A DNA stretch of 64,000 bases from Pyrocephalus nanus (taxonomy: Eukaryota > Chordata > Aves > Passeriformes > Tyrannidae): NCBI GenBank assembly GCA_038380795.1, contig CM076270.1, forward strand, positions 12,151,001 through 12,215,000. The letters are read 5' to 3'. The translations under genes and the position numbers were made by a program. Shown piece by piece: positions 1-12,813 of the stretch. The stretch's first letter is position 1; the number at the start of each line of letters is the position of its first letter. The notes below the pieces were generated by a model that saw nothing but the letters and a program-made list of their open reading frames with translations, did not search any database and was not told where the DNA came from.

Positions 1-3000
1 CAACATTCCTGAAAGCTTACATTAATCCAAGTTTAAAGGCTGTGAAGGTCTTCAAGAAAACTAAATAATCTAAAACCAAGTAATTCTGAAAAAAGTTAAG
101 GGTGATTTGAATGTAAGATTTAACATGAGCTAAAGATGAGAGCTGCATTTCCACATTCAATCAACTGAAGATCACTTCTCTGTTTAGTGGTTTTAAGAAT
201 ACACATTCTGTAACTTGTTTAATGAGAATAAATAGTAGTTTATGAGAATAAATTCAATGACCAGGACTAGTTGATTTAGAAGTTCAATACAATTACATGG
301 ACCCCCACTGAAGAAGCAAACACACAACTTATCTGCACTGTTTCACAGAGACTATCTCTTACTCCAAATAAGAACTGCTGAAAGTTAGTTATAGGACATA
401 GTTATTTCCTGATTGAGAACAGTAACAGTGATGAATATTGAGTTATTTCAAAAACTTTGACAAGGAATACACAAAATTCTCTAGCCCTTTTCATTCAATA
501 TGTGCATGCATGGTTGTTTCACCTAAAATTATGTGCATATTACTAAATACAGAAAAAACTCCTGGAAAGTGCATCAAGAGCAGTGAATTTACATTTTGAA
601 ACCCATATGTTGAATATTCATGTTTTATAATATGTACCTGATATTCTGTTCATTGCAGGTGAGACCAGAACCAAATTTTGCATGTATAGCTGAACAAGTG
701 TGGTGGTCTTCTAGGACTCTAAAATACAAAGGGAGTGTCTTCCTTAGGACATTATTCACAAAGAAGCTTAACTACCTCAGAGACTTGTGTAACCAGTGCA
801 GTGCACTCACCCAACTTTCTGGAACTGTTTTGCACAGATATTCCAGACATAGCGGATTTTTTGTACTTGGATAGTTTTCACCTGCAAAACAAGATAGGGA
901 CAAAAATGCATGCAACATAGCAAACAAAAATTCTCCCAGGCCTGCTCATGTGTCTCAGCTAGGCATCCTCACTGGGGTCAAGTATAGATAAAGCAAATTA
1001 TATGGGAACAAGAAGGGGAAGAAGACAAGATTGCATACACTAACTCCCTAGTTAAATTACAGAGTGGGATCCCCACCTCACTCAGGTTCCAGTAAGCTTT
1101 ATAAATCTTCAATCAAGTACAAAGCAGTGCTCATCTCTCCCACTTTTGTGAAAAAAGGAATAGAGTCTTCACTCATTTCATATCACAAATGGAAGAGATC
1201 ACTGATGCCATGGTGGGTACACGGACAGTTGGTAAATCCTGTCTTCAGCCAACAACTCCCTTATCTTCTGTCTGGCTTTGAGGAAAGCAGGGGGCTTTGG
1301 GCCATTTCCAGGCATGGTGCTGAGCCCTTTAGCTGAACAGATACGTCAACAGATAAGAAAGGCCATTCCAGGATACTGAGTCACTGCTAATGATAAGCCC
1401 TTGCAGAGCAGTTATCCATTAGGAACACACACTGTCATTTATAACTTGCAAAAGGAGTCTGTCCTGTCCTATGCAACAGTAACGAAGCCTATTAGAGATA
1501 ATGGTGCTTCCTATCAGCTGGCAGAAGGCAGGGCCATACACCTGTACACATTAGTGATAAAGAAATCAGCTCCAGGGGACTCTCAGTGCAATACCAGGGG
1601 ACTACCCAGTGCAATAAGCATTATCATAGGGCAATGAAATCTGTACACAACTCACACCCTGTCTCAAAATGGAGCTGTAACCACAGTCATTAACATAAGA
1701 GGTATGGAGTCAGGATTTCATGCAATAGGAGCTGCAATGTTTGCAATGCTAAAAACCGGAGTGGGAAATCAGGGACTCAGCTCTCTGTCAGAACAGGTCC
1801 TTGGACAGCTCTTGGGCACTACACATAACTCTGTAGACTTAGGTAGCTTAAATGGCAAAAATGCTTTATAATTGACTTATAAGTAAGGGCTTTGGAATTG
1901 CTAGTGAAGGAATAAACTGTTTGCTCTTTGCTGCTTTCAAATCTGGCCATTTCTATCTAGATGTTTTGATTGATATGAATTCAAAGGGTCTATTATTTGA
2001 GGCTATATTTGACTTTTTTATGTTACTAATTCAATCCTCTGAAAAATGTTACAGACCAGTCTCAACTTTTTTTCATACTGTGCCCATTGATTAAACTAGT
2101 TGAAACTAAACTTTCTTATGGACATTAATATATATGTCCGTACAAATAGCAGCATCAGCTTTGCTCAGCTAAAATTAGGTTTATAATAAAAATATTTATT
2201 AAAAATTGTTGTAGAAATAAAAAGAAATGCTATTAAGTTAGAAATTTATTTCCTGAAAGGGAAAATAGATTTTTTTATGGATTCCTCAGTGCAGTGATCT
2301 AGTATCTATAATCAAGAGCCAGATATTAGCAAATGTATCATTGCATTACTATTGCTCCCATCAATTTAACATGTAAAGCTAAGCAAGACACATAACTGAA
2401 CTGCCTGGTACTTGTTCTAAACAGAGGATAATTATGTTTACTCAACTCATGAGGGACCTTGTCATCTGCTTGTATCAACTAATTGTCTACCTTCTCCCCA
2501 GTGCCTAACTGGGGTCTCAAAGCTATGGAACTGACAGAGACCAGGATACATATTTACAAGGACAGTTAACAGCACAAGACCAGACTCTAGCAAATGTACT
2601 TTAAAGCCCAGATTGGTGCATACAAAGGCAAGGAAGCAAAATGTGTTAATGAAACACTTCTAGAAATACTGATGCAGCTGTGCTTAGGCTCTTTTCTGTT
2701 CTATTCCCCACAGGCTGCATTCATCCTTGTTTTCATGTTACTGTGGCGTCTGGTTTATGTTCTCTACAGTTTCCCTTCATACACAGTCACCCCTAAATTC
2801 CTTGATTCTTGTGCCAGGAATGAGTTTTTCACTTGGAGTTCTGATTCTTCACTGCCAACCCAAGTGTCCTGATGTTCTCCTACTTGTAATGTAGGTTTTC
2901 TCTCAGAAATAGTGAGGATTCTTTTTTCACCTCAGAGTGAGTACCTTTTTTATAAAGGTGAGTACAGTTCTCCAAAATCTCTATCTTGTTTTTCCACAGC

Positions 3001-3123
3001 TCACTGTGATCCTCAAGCTGCAAGTTTCTTAGCTGGATATGTTTCACAACTCACTTTCACTCCATGAAGTGTGGCTGAGATTTGCCATCATTTCCCAGAT
3101 GCTGCAGGGAATGCTTTACTTAC
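1..3123 (-). other. ATP13A4 intron, partial, no exon found
   Basis: This is non-coding AT-rich DNA downstream, in the minus-strand sense, of the last recognisable ATP13A4 exon. The exon expected next, with the conserved P5B block around an IRYVW-like motif, was not found by eye and probably lies outside the window. The only structure I note is a 22/23-bp tandem pair at 1572-1616. Short open frames here look like chance. Confidence 0.5.
1572..1616. repeat. Two-copy 22/23-bp tandem duplication
   Basis: Two adjacent units start with CCAGGGGACT and end with CAGTGCAATA (1572-1593 and 1594-1616). They differ by one inserted base and two substitutions. No function is evident. Confidence 0.8.
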
Positions 3124-3261
3124 TTGAAAACTTGGCTTCATTATGGCTTTGCTGAAGATTGAGTCTTCCTCAGCAGTGGCTGGATACTCTGATCCACTTT
3201 TGATAAATGCAGATGTAGAGATCCATGTCACAGTCTCACGAGAATAAATTCGAAATTCATC
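3124..3261 (-). CDS. ATP13A4: ATP13A4-like coding exon (DEFRIYS...)
   Basis: The 138-nt exon is stop-free in phase 0. Its acceptor reads TTATTTAG before GAT and its donor is CAA followed by GTAAGT. The product starts DEFRIYSRETVTWISTSAF and ends IMKPSFQ. This matches the segment after the first membrane region of P5B ATPases, where human ATP13A4 has DEFQIYS and a KPDLK end. Splice phase agrees with the exon at 5102-5275. Confidence 0.82.
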
Positions 3262-5275
3262 CTAAATAAGCATAAAAGAGGAATGTCACAATTTTCCCCA
3301 AAACCAGAACAAACTCATTATCACCTTGGAGAGAACAATTACTGTAGGCCTTTCTAGAGCACTGCCATAGCTTTTTGAAAGGATTAACCAATAGGAGACT
3401 CACAACACTTGTGACTGATAGAAAAATCAGCAGAACGGGAACAGAACCATTGTCCTGTCAAAATGTCAATACTGCAAACAATTCAATGACCACAGGTCTG
3501 GTGCTTGGCTGATAAGGGTGAACATCCAGATCACGATCTAGGATAAGCAAACAGGACAGGACAATCTGAGATGCGGTGACTGTACTGTAAAGGGAAGATG
3601 AAAAGGAACACAGTGCTGTGCTGCAAAACGTTTAGTGCCAATATCTTCTCACAGTCACTCATGAGTTAACACTTCATTGGAAGAAGCATGTTAGCACCAT
3701 GCCTCCCTTATGGTATCTTAGATAGGCCTTTAACACAAACTGAGTTCATAATCTTCCTACTTTTTATAAAATAAATTTAACTCTGGAACTGCCTAATAGC
3801 AGTTGGTAGAAATTGCTGGTGAAATTTTCAAATGCCCAGAGAAAGCTTCAGAAAGCTTCATGATAACAAGACCATATAATATGACTCAATTCTTGTTTAA
3901 TTACGTAAAGGATCATTTAAGACCCCATTTATTTGAGAAGTCCTTGGCATGACAAATCTTTTTAAAATGACACACAAGATTAAGTAATTAAAAACGCAAA
4001 ATGAATTGAAGATGACAAAGGGCTATTAAACCTAATATGTTGTTTTTAAAGTGAAAAACATACCCCTAGCTTGTTAAGATGCAGATTTTTTCATTATAAA
4101 ATATTCAACAGGCAGATCTATGATGCTCAAAACCTGGAATTTTAACTGCATGCTGCCCTGCTCATTTAAGAAGGCAGCTCAAACACAGTGGTAACAAGTG
4201 TTCCATTTTTCAGTTGCAAACGTTGAAAACGCCATTGTTCAGGAATGTTTGAAGCAGAACAAATCAAACTTCTGGAAGTAAAGCAACCCTGCCAGCTCCT
4301 GGAATATTCAGGCTCAGCTGGGATTCAGAATCCAGTTTCAGTTTGCTTCCTTCACTGTTGCAGTAGCTTCCATAAAATAAAATCAGGGTTTGCATATGTT
4401 GCAGTGCTTCAGTACAATCCTCAGCAGAGAGGAACCTGTATTAGGAAACTACTAGCAAACCATAACAGCTCTGAAAGCATTAACTGCAGGACTGTGAGCT
4501 TACTGGACAGGGTGAAGGGCTGATGGAAAACAGAAACATATAGCCGAGGAAACAAACAACCTAAGGTTACCTTCCTCCTTACACTGATCCTTGATGACAC
4601 ACTGTTGGACAATGCTGGGAACAGAGCTAGACAAACCTTTAGTTTGGCTCACTAGGTAAATTTGGGCAGAGAGGGGCATCTTCACTGGGACAGCCAAGTT
4701 TGGGAAAAAAGAGGGAGAAAGGATCTGCTGGACACTGCAAATCAAACATGCTTTCGAATCCGGAGCACAGAATTACAGTGTAGAAAGCACAGGGGTGGTA
4801 GAAGGGAGGAGGAAGGACTAAGAATAAATAACACCATCTTGAAAGCATAGATATTACAAGTTTTATCACCCCAATTTCTTTCCGCTTGTCTGATCAGCTG
4901 TTATCATCCATTCCAATCATCATCATACACATAATTTGTGGAATACTTGAGAATTCTTTAGATCAATGATGGTACACATAAAATATTATTGAAAGAAACC
5001 AGCAATGTCAGAGATTCAGCTAACTATATTGCTTTCAATTAACTTATCTTCCAAAGAACTATATACTAGGGACTAATCTAAAGATTAAAGTAGGCACTTA
5101 CTGTTGTTCTGAGGAGAACAATATCTGCTTCTTCCAAGCTGCACCGGATGCAGTTTAGCCACACATTCCACTCTGGCTTCCAGTGAAAGAGCAACCACAG
5201 AGCCCCACAGGACAAGATGTATCCAGTAATGCACAAGGCCTTTCGGCAGCTTTGAGTTTTGTAGCCAAATATGTC
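3124..5275 (-). CDS. ATP13A4: ATP13A4-like P5B ATPase, two 5' coding exons (gene partial)
   Basis: This is part of a P5B-type transport ATPase. Family members are endo-lysosomal membrane ATPases, several of them polyamine transporters. Two exons in phase 0 are visible on the minus strand: 5275-5102 (58 codons) and 3261-3124 (46 codons). Together they read DIFGYKTQSCRK, a hydrophobic stretch, then EEADIVLLRTT joined to DEFRIYSRETVTW. This is the N-terminal cytosolic and first membrane region of ATP13A4/ATP13A5. From memory it is closer to ATP13A4 (FGYRTQGCRK). ATP13A4 also lies head-to-head with OPA1 in mammals. The first coding exon, about 20 residues, was not found upstream, and the catalytic domains lie beyond base 1. 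ATP13A5 or a bird-specific paralogue is the main alternative. Confidence 0.8.
3262..5101 (-). other. ATP13A4 intron
   Basis: A 1.84-kb intron between the two recognised ATP13A4 exons. It is AT-rich, with a small 10-bp direct duplication (GAAAGCTTCA twice) near 3842-3861. The open frames at about 4245-4870 on both strands overlap each other and resemble no family I know. Confidence 0.6.
5102..5275 (-). CDS. ATP13A4: ATP13A4-like coding exon (DIFGYKTQ...)
   Basis: The 174-nt exon is in phase 0 at both ends. The acceptor is a pyrimidine tract ending TGTACAG and the donor is ACA followed by GTAAGTG. It encodes DIFGYKTQSCRKALCITGY, then a hydrophobic helix containing ILSCGALWLLFHW, then CSLEEADIVLLRTT. 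The FGY-x-x-CRK start, the membrane segment and the EADxVLLRTT end are hallmarks of ATP13A4/A5. Confidence 0.85.
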
Positions 5276-5934
5276 CTGTACAGCAAAGACAAGGGAAAAA
5301 TACTATTATTTAAATTACTATTAAATTACTTAAAATACTATTTGTCCTAAAGAAATGTCTGGAATACTATACCTTCCCCTTTGTTACATATCTTAAACAT
5401 GACTACAAAAAATTTGCCTCTTCCACAAAACTTTTCATCCACCTTCACAAAATCTATATTGCTGTAGCCTGACCAATATTTTTATCTAGTTATGAAACTC
5501 AGCCTGAAACATTGTTATGTGTATGCATGAGCAGGAATAATATAAAAATATAGAGATCCTAACCTTTAGACCCCAAGTTAGGAATAAATATTTGTCTGAT
5601 CAGCTTTTTTAAAGTTGCTGGGTGAGACAGCGGAAGAACTTAAGTACATCTGCAGGCCCACTGCAGTAGATGAGGCAGCTTCAGCATCAGAAGCCCTGCT
5701 GCTGCCCTGCATTAATGCACATACACTTCAGAGAATCAGCCAGTGTCTCTGCTTGGTGCTGAATGACAGAGACTATGTACCTGCACCAGCTGGAGCTGCT
5801 GTGCACAACTTGGCACAGACACAGCCTTTGTAGCTGTTACCATCCTCCATGATAGCTCCAGTATGGGGAATCTGGGGCTTGACAATGTACCATTGGCCCA
5901 ACATAATAATAACTGTTAGTAAGAACAACTAATG

Positions 5935-6125
5935 AATACCTGCAGAATGCTTTACATGTTCAGAGGGCCAAAAGAAGCTACTTATTGTAGCTGTATGAGT
6001 GGATACTATTATTATTCCACTTTTAAAGCTGGGGAAATGGTTACAGTGAGGAAAGGTGACTTGCCCAAAACTTCAAAGGGATGACTGTCAGCATTACAGT
6101 GTAAGAGCTGCAGGTCTTGGTACCA
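5935..6125 (-). mobile_element. MIR-like CORE-SINE relic
   Basis: Read on the + strand, the order of sub-motifs follows the reverse complement of MIR. It has AATGCTTTACATG, then ACTATTATTATTCC, then GCTGGGGAAATGG, then GTGACTTGCCCAAAAC. The spacing is as expected for MIR, while intervening bases are diverged. This is an old amniote or vertebrate SINE. Its borders are approximate. Confidence 0.7.
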
Positions 6126-7719
6126 TGGCCAAATTTCTTCTCAGTACTGCCAGCAGGGACATGGTAAACATGAAATGAAATGTATACAGTGAATTTATAG
6201 AGGAGACCCAGCCAGTGCTAAGATCGGAGATTGCAAGGCTGCAATTATATCAGGTGACCAGGAGAATTTGCTAACATAAGGATTAAAGTTCCTCCATCTC
6301 CTTCTTCTTAGTATATCTGCAGCAACTGTGCAATCTGTTTCTGAAGATCAGATATCTGCAGCCACAGATATTGCAAGATCCATTTATAAGGTGAGAAGAA
6401 AAGGCAATGTAATTGCAAGGATGAGTAATGCATAATTCCTGGTGTCTTTGCTTGTTATGTGAAATTCAGGCCCTGCCCAGAGGTTCCACATGCTGCCTCG
6501 GCACACCTGCTCTATGGCATTCTCCAAAAACCACACTCTGTCATCCTAGGTAACATCCAAGAGGTTTCTAAAGGGAAGAAGTTGGCAACTGTGGGGAAAA
6601 ACATGCAGTAAACTACACTGGGAAGTGGCCTGCACTGCACAGGACCTGGTTATACCACCTATGAGATGCACACTGAGAATTTTCAAAGGCTTCTATAATC
6701 TCTGAGCAGACCAAGAGAATAAGGCAGCCCTGCAGGAGATGGAAGGAAGCCCATGGAGGACAGTAGATAAGCAAGGTTGCTAGAAGGTAGTTGCTGTGGC
6801 AGTCATGCTATTAATATTCTTATTCCTATAAACAGGTAAAGGCTCTCCATTCCTCTCTCTAATTGTATCCTTAAGAAAGAAGTTACAGAATAAGTGTCAG
6901 CACCAGCATACAAAATAGTACATACACATAGAACAGTGTGAATTTACTGTTCACAGCAATACCAGCAAGATTCACATACTAGGATCCAGACTTTACAGCT
7001 TGTCAGCAAGGCAAAGGAACTCCCAAGAAGACAGAGATGCCTAAGGGAAGAACTGTTAAAAGAATATGCCTTCAGACTTCATTCAATGTACAGCTGGACC
7101 TGGAATAACAGGAACAATATTTTCAAATTGGGATGGGCATGAATGTCAGGGTGGGGAAGAACAAGATTGCTGCCATGTGCATCTTACTTTTGCCAGTGAA
7201 TCATTCCTTTAATTTTCAACTTTTGTGTCTTACACCCAGCATCTGAGAAGTCAATAAGGCTGTAGCTAATAAAATTAAGAAGGGGGAAGCTGAGTGCTCT
7301 GCATGTGATTAGCAGTCATCGGTATCATCTTCTGTTGGCATTATTCTTCTCCACTGAAATGCTCAGTGATTCCCCAAGCAAGGTATGACAACATAACCAC
7401 AGACCTAGTACAGACTCTGTATTTTTCTGCCTAGGAAACCATGCATCGATATGTGAAAATACATATCCAAGTCCACCTAAGCCTGCACACATTTTAAGGC
7501 CTTTTTGTTTCAGAACAGTTTCCATTTAAAAAGGGATTTGAATCTGTAGATCTCAAGGCACTTCCCAAAACCAAGTATGCATCAGTATCCCTTATCTCGA
7601 AAAATAGAAGAGAAGCAAACAAGGAAAACAGCTCATCTGGGAAAAAAAAAGGCCACAGTCTTTAGGATACAATTACACTGTGTGATGGATCTTTCTGCTT
7701 CTCACAAGGGACTTTCCTG

Positions 7720-7720
<1 letters not shown>

Positions 7721-7780
<60 letters not shown>
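7721..7780. repeat. (GATA)15 microsatellite
   Basis: Fifteen uninterrupted GATA units (60 bp). Such a perfect run is likely to be length-polymorphic. Confidence 0.98.
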
Positions 7781-10122
7781 CCAATGAGCTGTTATGACCC
7801 TTCAAGGGCATGACCTGCTGTATAAACACAAGAGTTTTTTCAAGTTTTTTGGTTCATGTCTTGATGAATGTGACATTTCATAATATAGTTGTTCAGGAGC
7901 TCTACAAGGAGTAAGCTGGGAAAGAATTAACTTCAGATGTTGTTAACTGCTGTTTTGTATCTGGGTGTTCATGAAGGAATTTAAAGTCAAAGCCAAAGAA
8001 GAGCATTTCCCAGGGTTTGGAAATTTCTGGAGCTGTTTACCTGGGTCACATCATTCAGAAGTAAAGCCAGGCAGGGAAACAGACTGAGTTCCAAACCTCT
8101 CTTGTGACAAAGTTCCCTGAGCCAGAACCTTTCAATACTTAACTTCAGAACAGAATGTTCTGTTAGGTTGAGGAGTTTTTCCTGACCCTGTGATTTCAGT
8201 TGGAAGGATTATAGCAATGAATGCTGCATTCATAAAAAAAATTTAATACATGAATAAGTCCTTGTTGAAACAGAAACTTCTTACTTGTCCAATAAGTCAA
8301 CATTGGAATTCTTTAGAAGAATTCTCAAAACTATTATCTTCTCCAAAAAATGGTGAATATTAGACCCATAAAAGAGATATCCACAATGTGCATGAAGAAG
8401 GGAGGAACAGGCACACATATGATGCAGGTTTATTCAGCCACATGGTTGACTTACAGTAATCAGAGTTTAGAAATTCTTCACTCTTATTCAGGATTCACTC
8501 GACCTGTACTACAAAGATTTCCAAGCAAATGCATGTCAACTATGGCAAACAATAATTTCAAGACTGGCAGAAGTCCTGGTGTTGATGTCACCAATAAGAA
8601 TATGTCCATCAGGTTAGTTTTATGTTGTTAAGGAAATAACTTCTGTTGCATTTTATTTCATTGCACACAGAGGCTGAGCTGGTGCAGACACGCTTCTTTT
8701 GAAGAGGGGTCTGATGAATACAGGTTTGCACCTTGGCAATCTCTCTAGTGTATGAGCAAGTTTTTAGAGTTCATTGACTGTGTTTGGCACATATAACATT
8801 TCACAATCAAACAACCTGGGTTCTTGACTGCACTAGACTAAGATATGATGCAAAACAAAGCAAAGATTAACGATATGTAAGACTCCAAAGGACTTTTCAT
8901 TATCTGATAGAAGGTGATAATGTCTACAAAATAGGCTGGTATACAGTACTCATCTCATCTCTGTAGAACAATTTTTAATAAATTGTAGTGTACTGTGAAA
9001 CTTTGTTTCCTCATCTGTAAACATCCTTTTTCTATTGAGACTCCCAACAGTCAGAAGAGTGACTGTAACAAAATGGTTTGACTTGTGAGTGAAGGGTCTA
9101 GGGAGGGACCCTGGATTATTGGACAGAAAAAGCTGCCAGACCTGCTCAGTTGGCAAGAAAGGTTCTTAGCTACTTTTACAATCATACAAAGCCAGCATTC
9201 AAGGGCATATCACTCTGGTGTCCAGCAAGTCTTTGTTACTTTGTTAAAAAGAAAAATGCCTCTAGCTGCCAGGTCATCTTCCCAGCAGAATTTAAATGCA
9301 AAATCAAACAAATTCAGACACCCTCTTCTTTGTTGAAAACAAAGCCTGTAGCTACCAGCAGGGAGCCTAAACAGTGGCTGTGAACGATCATATTTCTGGT
9401 AACCCAAACACCAGGTATCATATTATGAACAACCTGTTTCTATAACAACAGGTAATAGGATTAGACTTGAAAGACTGGTTAAGATTTACAAGGAATTTAA
9501 TAACTGAACCTCATTCTTACCAACCAGAACCTGTTTCATTAGAGGGTATTTTTCTGTTCCCTCTGAAAGCAGTAGCAAGATTCATTATTATTCCATTAGC
9601 AACAAGATTGTACCCTTCAGATTCTATTTTAATTTTAAAAGTTAAAGTTTTCCAACTCAATCTATTTAAAATTCCTGTATCAGATTTTCTTCACAATTTT
9701 GGCATCCCACAGGAGGCAGACAGCTGCCAATATGCAGCGGTAAACGGGGGGTCACCAGCCGACTGCAGTTCTCAACTCCTTCAGCCAAAAGCCACGGGGG
9801 AACACATGCCTAAGACAGGCTTCTGGCAAATTCTTCCTGAAGCAGTAGCCTGTCGAAGTCTATCACTGCAAACTTAAGCTTCACACCTTAGGGTGTGTGC
9901 AAAGGGAATGATTATTCCCAAGCTGTACTGAGAAGAGCCTCAAATTGGCAGAGGGCATAAAGCTGTGTTTTTCCTTCCTCCTCCTATTCCACCAAAAATT
10001 TACTTCTTCTCAAAAACACCTTCAAGTAGATTTTTCTGAAGGATAGCATTCTCTGAGGCAAGCTGCTGTGTCCAGAGTGCTCTCACACTACTTAGATCTT
10101 TCTGGTACTACAAATGGTTATG

Positions 10123-10138
10123 GAGAGAGAGAGAGAGA
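10123..10138. repeat. Short (GA)n run
   Basis: About eight GA dinucleotides following TATG. A minor simple repeat. Confidence 0.8.
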
Positions 10139-10294
10139 GGTTATCTCATGCTCTGAATATACTTTGCTAAGTTTTAGCTACATACCAGAAGAGTGAACTT
10201 CCATTCAAGCAAATGTTCACCAACTACATAAGGTAATAATAAAGACATACACAAGAACATACAGGGTAGATTTCCTACCCAGTCAGAGTGATTA

Positions 10295-10480
10295 CCCTTA
10301 AATGTGACACATTCAGTCTCATCTTAAAAACCTCCAGGGATGGTGAATCCACCACCTCCCTGGGCAGCCCATTCCAATGTCTGAATTCTCTCTCTGTAAA
10401 GAATTTCTTCCTAATATTCAGCCTAAACCTCCCCTGGCACAGCTTAAGGCCATGCCCTCTTGTCCGAAAGCATTTCTTCA
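10295..10480 (-). mobile_element. CR1 LINE 3' fragment
   Basis: The + strand carries the reverse complement of the avian CR1 tail: CCTCCAGGGATGGTGAATCC, then CCTCCCTGGGCAGCCCATTC, then AAAGAATTTCTTCCTAATAT. The minus strand reads the C-terminal end of the CR1 reverse-transcriptase ORF ([20 protein letters not shown] and SLEVFK). It is 5'-truncated and decayed, with no functional coding capacity. Confidence 0.92.
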
Positions 10481-12796
10481 CATCAGAGATCCCCAACTTT
10501 CCTCAGCAGATTGGACAGCTTGTTCAACACAGGGAAGCACTGCATGTCCAGAGTTCAAATGAACTACTTGCTTGCTCTCAAAATCACTTAAACTATTCTA
10601 CCCTGGAAGAACTGGCATCCACACAATGTCAGCTGTTACATTATTACACCAAGTGATCTGATTTTGTTTGAGAAGTCAAGAACTGCTTGTTCATGATTTG
10701 ATTCAGGTGGATTAAACTGACTGTCGAAACAATGTCAAAAATCTTTTTCATGGCTTTGAATTTAAAAAAAAGATGTTGCAGGGTCACTGAGACATTACAT
10801 GCCACTGCCAGTTGCTGTGGTTGCCAGTAATTTAAAATACACTACTTTAACAAAGAACATCTGCACACAATTCTCTTTATCTCATGTATTCTCCTTTACT
10901 CTTCTGCTTAAACAGAGTCTTCTTTGTCTCTTTCTTCACACCTGTTCTCACCTACATATTAATTTCTTTTTTTCTGTCACACAGATACACACACTAGCTG
11001 TTCTCCTTTTCTATAGACACATGGACTTTTTCTGCATCCTCTTACAGTACCTCATACACCTTCATGGATATCTTCCTCTATCTCATACTCATACCTTTTT
11101 TCTCTCTTACATATATGTAGCAAACACATGTGCATTCCTGCCTAATCTAGCATAAATTGGCTATGGTTTTAATTCCACTTACTACTCAAGTTCTTTATCA
11201 GTCTTTTTCTTTGATTTCCATTAGGGAATCTCAGGTGAATGAGCACTGATCATGTTCACTGCAGACATGGAGAGCATGGCAACTGTGAGACACTCTGGAT
11301 TCACAGTGGAGACGGATCCAAATGTCAGATTCACAATGCAGACTCCTAAGCACCCAATTCAGGGCACATGGGCTCACTGTGATACTGGTGAGAAACAAGA
11401 ACATTGGGATAACTGGCTCCATCCAAGCACAGCTTGGGTGTCCCAGTAGTGCCTAGCTGGAAATGGACATGCAGAGTTTGATAGTGTGACTGTACACAGA
11501 ACCAGACAATCCACTTAAACCTAATTGGCTCAAACTCAGTTCTGGCATTGTTAGTGACAGTGCCAACAGTGGTGAGAACATGACAGGGTGTTTATGGTCC
11601 TAGAAGGACAACGCAGGGTGGAGCACAAACACAGACCCAGCAGCTGCTTGGAGCTGTGGATCAGTGGTACATCAGCACCAGGGCTAGAGCCAGGAGGAAG
11701 ATGCCTCCAGCAGTTTAGTAACTCGGTGGCAGAGCCAGTTGGGTTCTGTATTGCACTGAGCTAATTAGTCCCCACCCTCAGAGCCAGAGCCTTGTGCTCC
11801 CTGCACTGCTCAGTTCATGCTGCTGGGTGACCCTGTACTACATTCTCCAGCACATCCCAGACTACCCAGGTTTGCATTACACAAAATGTGGCCTTTCTCT
11901 TTCCCTGTATGGGTGGGAGAGCTGTCTGAAAATCTACATTCATATCTAGAGATAACAAATGTCCGTGTTTTTCCATGACACGGTCTCTTTTTCACTAAAA
12001 CAATTCTCAGCAAGGAGATTTTGAGGATTTCTCCAGGGTTTCTGAAAGTGAATAGTCATTTCTATTTGCAAGTAACTGTATTTCAATAGCTTTGCTGGGG
12101 CTGTTGTACACCAAGATATTCTGCAGGTGGTCACAGAAGAGCTACAATGGCTTTGCAGCACAGGAATTTTGAGAAGTGCTGTGTTTGCCAGATGTGTATG
12201 AGAATTGTTGTTGTACAGCTGCATTATGGATCTGACATCTCCAACAGAACCTGTTAGATGGACAGAATCCATGTGAATAGCTGATTCATAACACACTGTA
12301 ATGCCAAAGAAGCTAAGAAACACCGCATTCACTTCAATCATATACTGGGGTTATTATTGAAGAGAAGTGCCAGGCAGGAGATCAGATACTTTGTGTAAGC
12401 ATAAGACTTACTTCCACATGTTACAAAATGCATGCAGACATATTCCTCTGGAAAGAAATATGGTAGCTCTGTGTTCAGGAATCCAGCTTTATAAAGGTGC
12501 TTAGGCTGGAATAGTGTTGCCAGTTCAAACACATTTGCCAATAATTTATGCAAACATAACACGTGTTTCTATATTCCAGAAAAAGCCAAGGCTTCCAGTT
12601 CCCTAAGTGGAGCTGACCCTGGAGTTTCAGCTGTCAAATGGTTAGGGACACCACTCTAAACCATCCATAAAGCTCATATTAGATCACTTCCACCTAAATT
12701 TGTAACACCACATCAGTAATCTGTTGAGCCATTCCCTGTTGGAGGGGATAAGCAGTTAAATCCAGTGGACACAACCAACCCTATTTTCTTTCTGCT

Positions 12797-12813
12797 AAAA
12801 AAAAAAAAAAAAA
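12797..12813. repeat. Poly-A run (17)
   Basis: Seventeen consecutive A residues. No retrogene was recognised upstream of it. Confidence 0.9.

Noticed and set aside
6270..6330. A possible ATP13A4 first coding exon reading KKKEME on the minus strand
   Set aside because: An in-frame TAA lies just upstream and no GT donor follows, so it does not fit the missing exon.
9467..9877. A 136-codon + strand frame upstream of OPA1
   Set aside because: It has no family resemblance, no CpG promoter, no exon partner and mixed composition. A frame this long is plausible by chance in 64 kb.
10275..10496. A 73-codon minus-strand frame with FFTE...[10 protein letters not shown]
   Set aside because: As a gene: it is the decayed C-terminal end of the CR1 reverse-transcriptase ORF, so it is listed as a mobile element instead.
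10799..11155. A 118-codon frame rich in Ser, His, Leu and Phe
   Set aside because: It is produced by pyrimidine-rich sequence such as CTCAT and TTTTTCT runs, with no homology or splice context.
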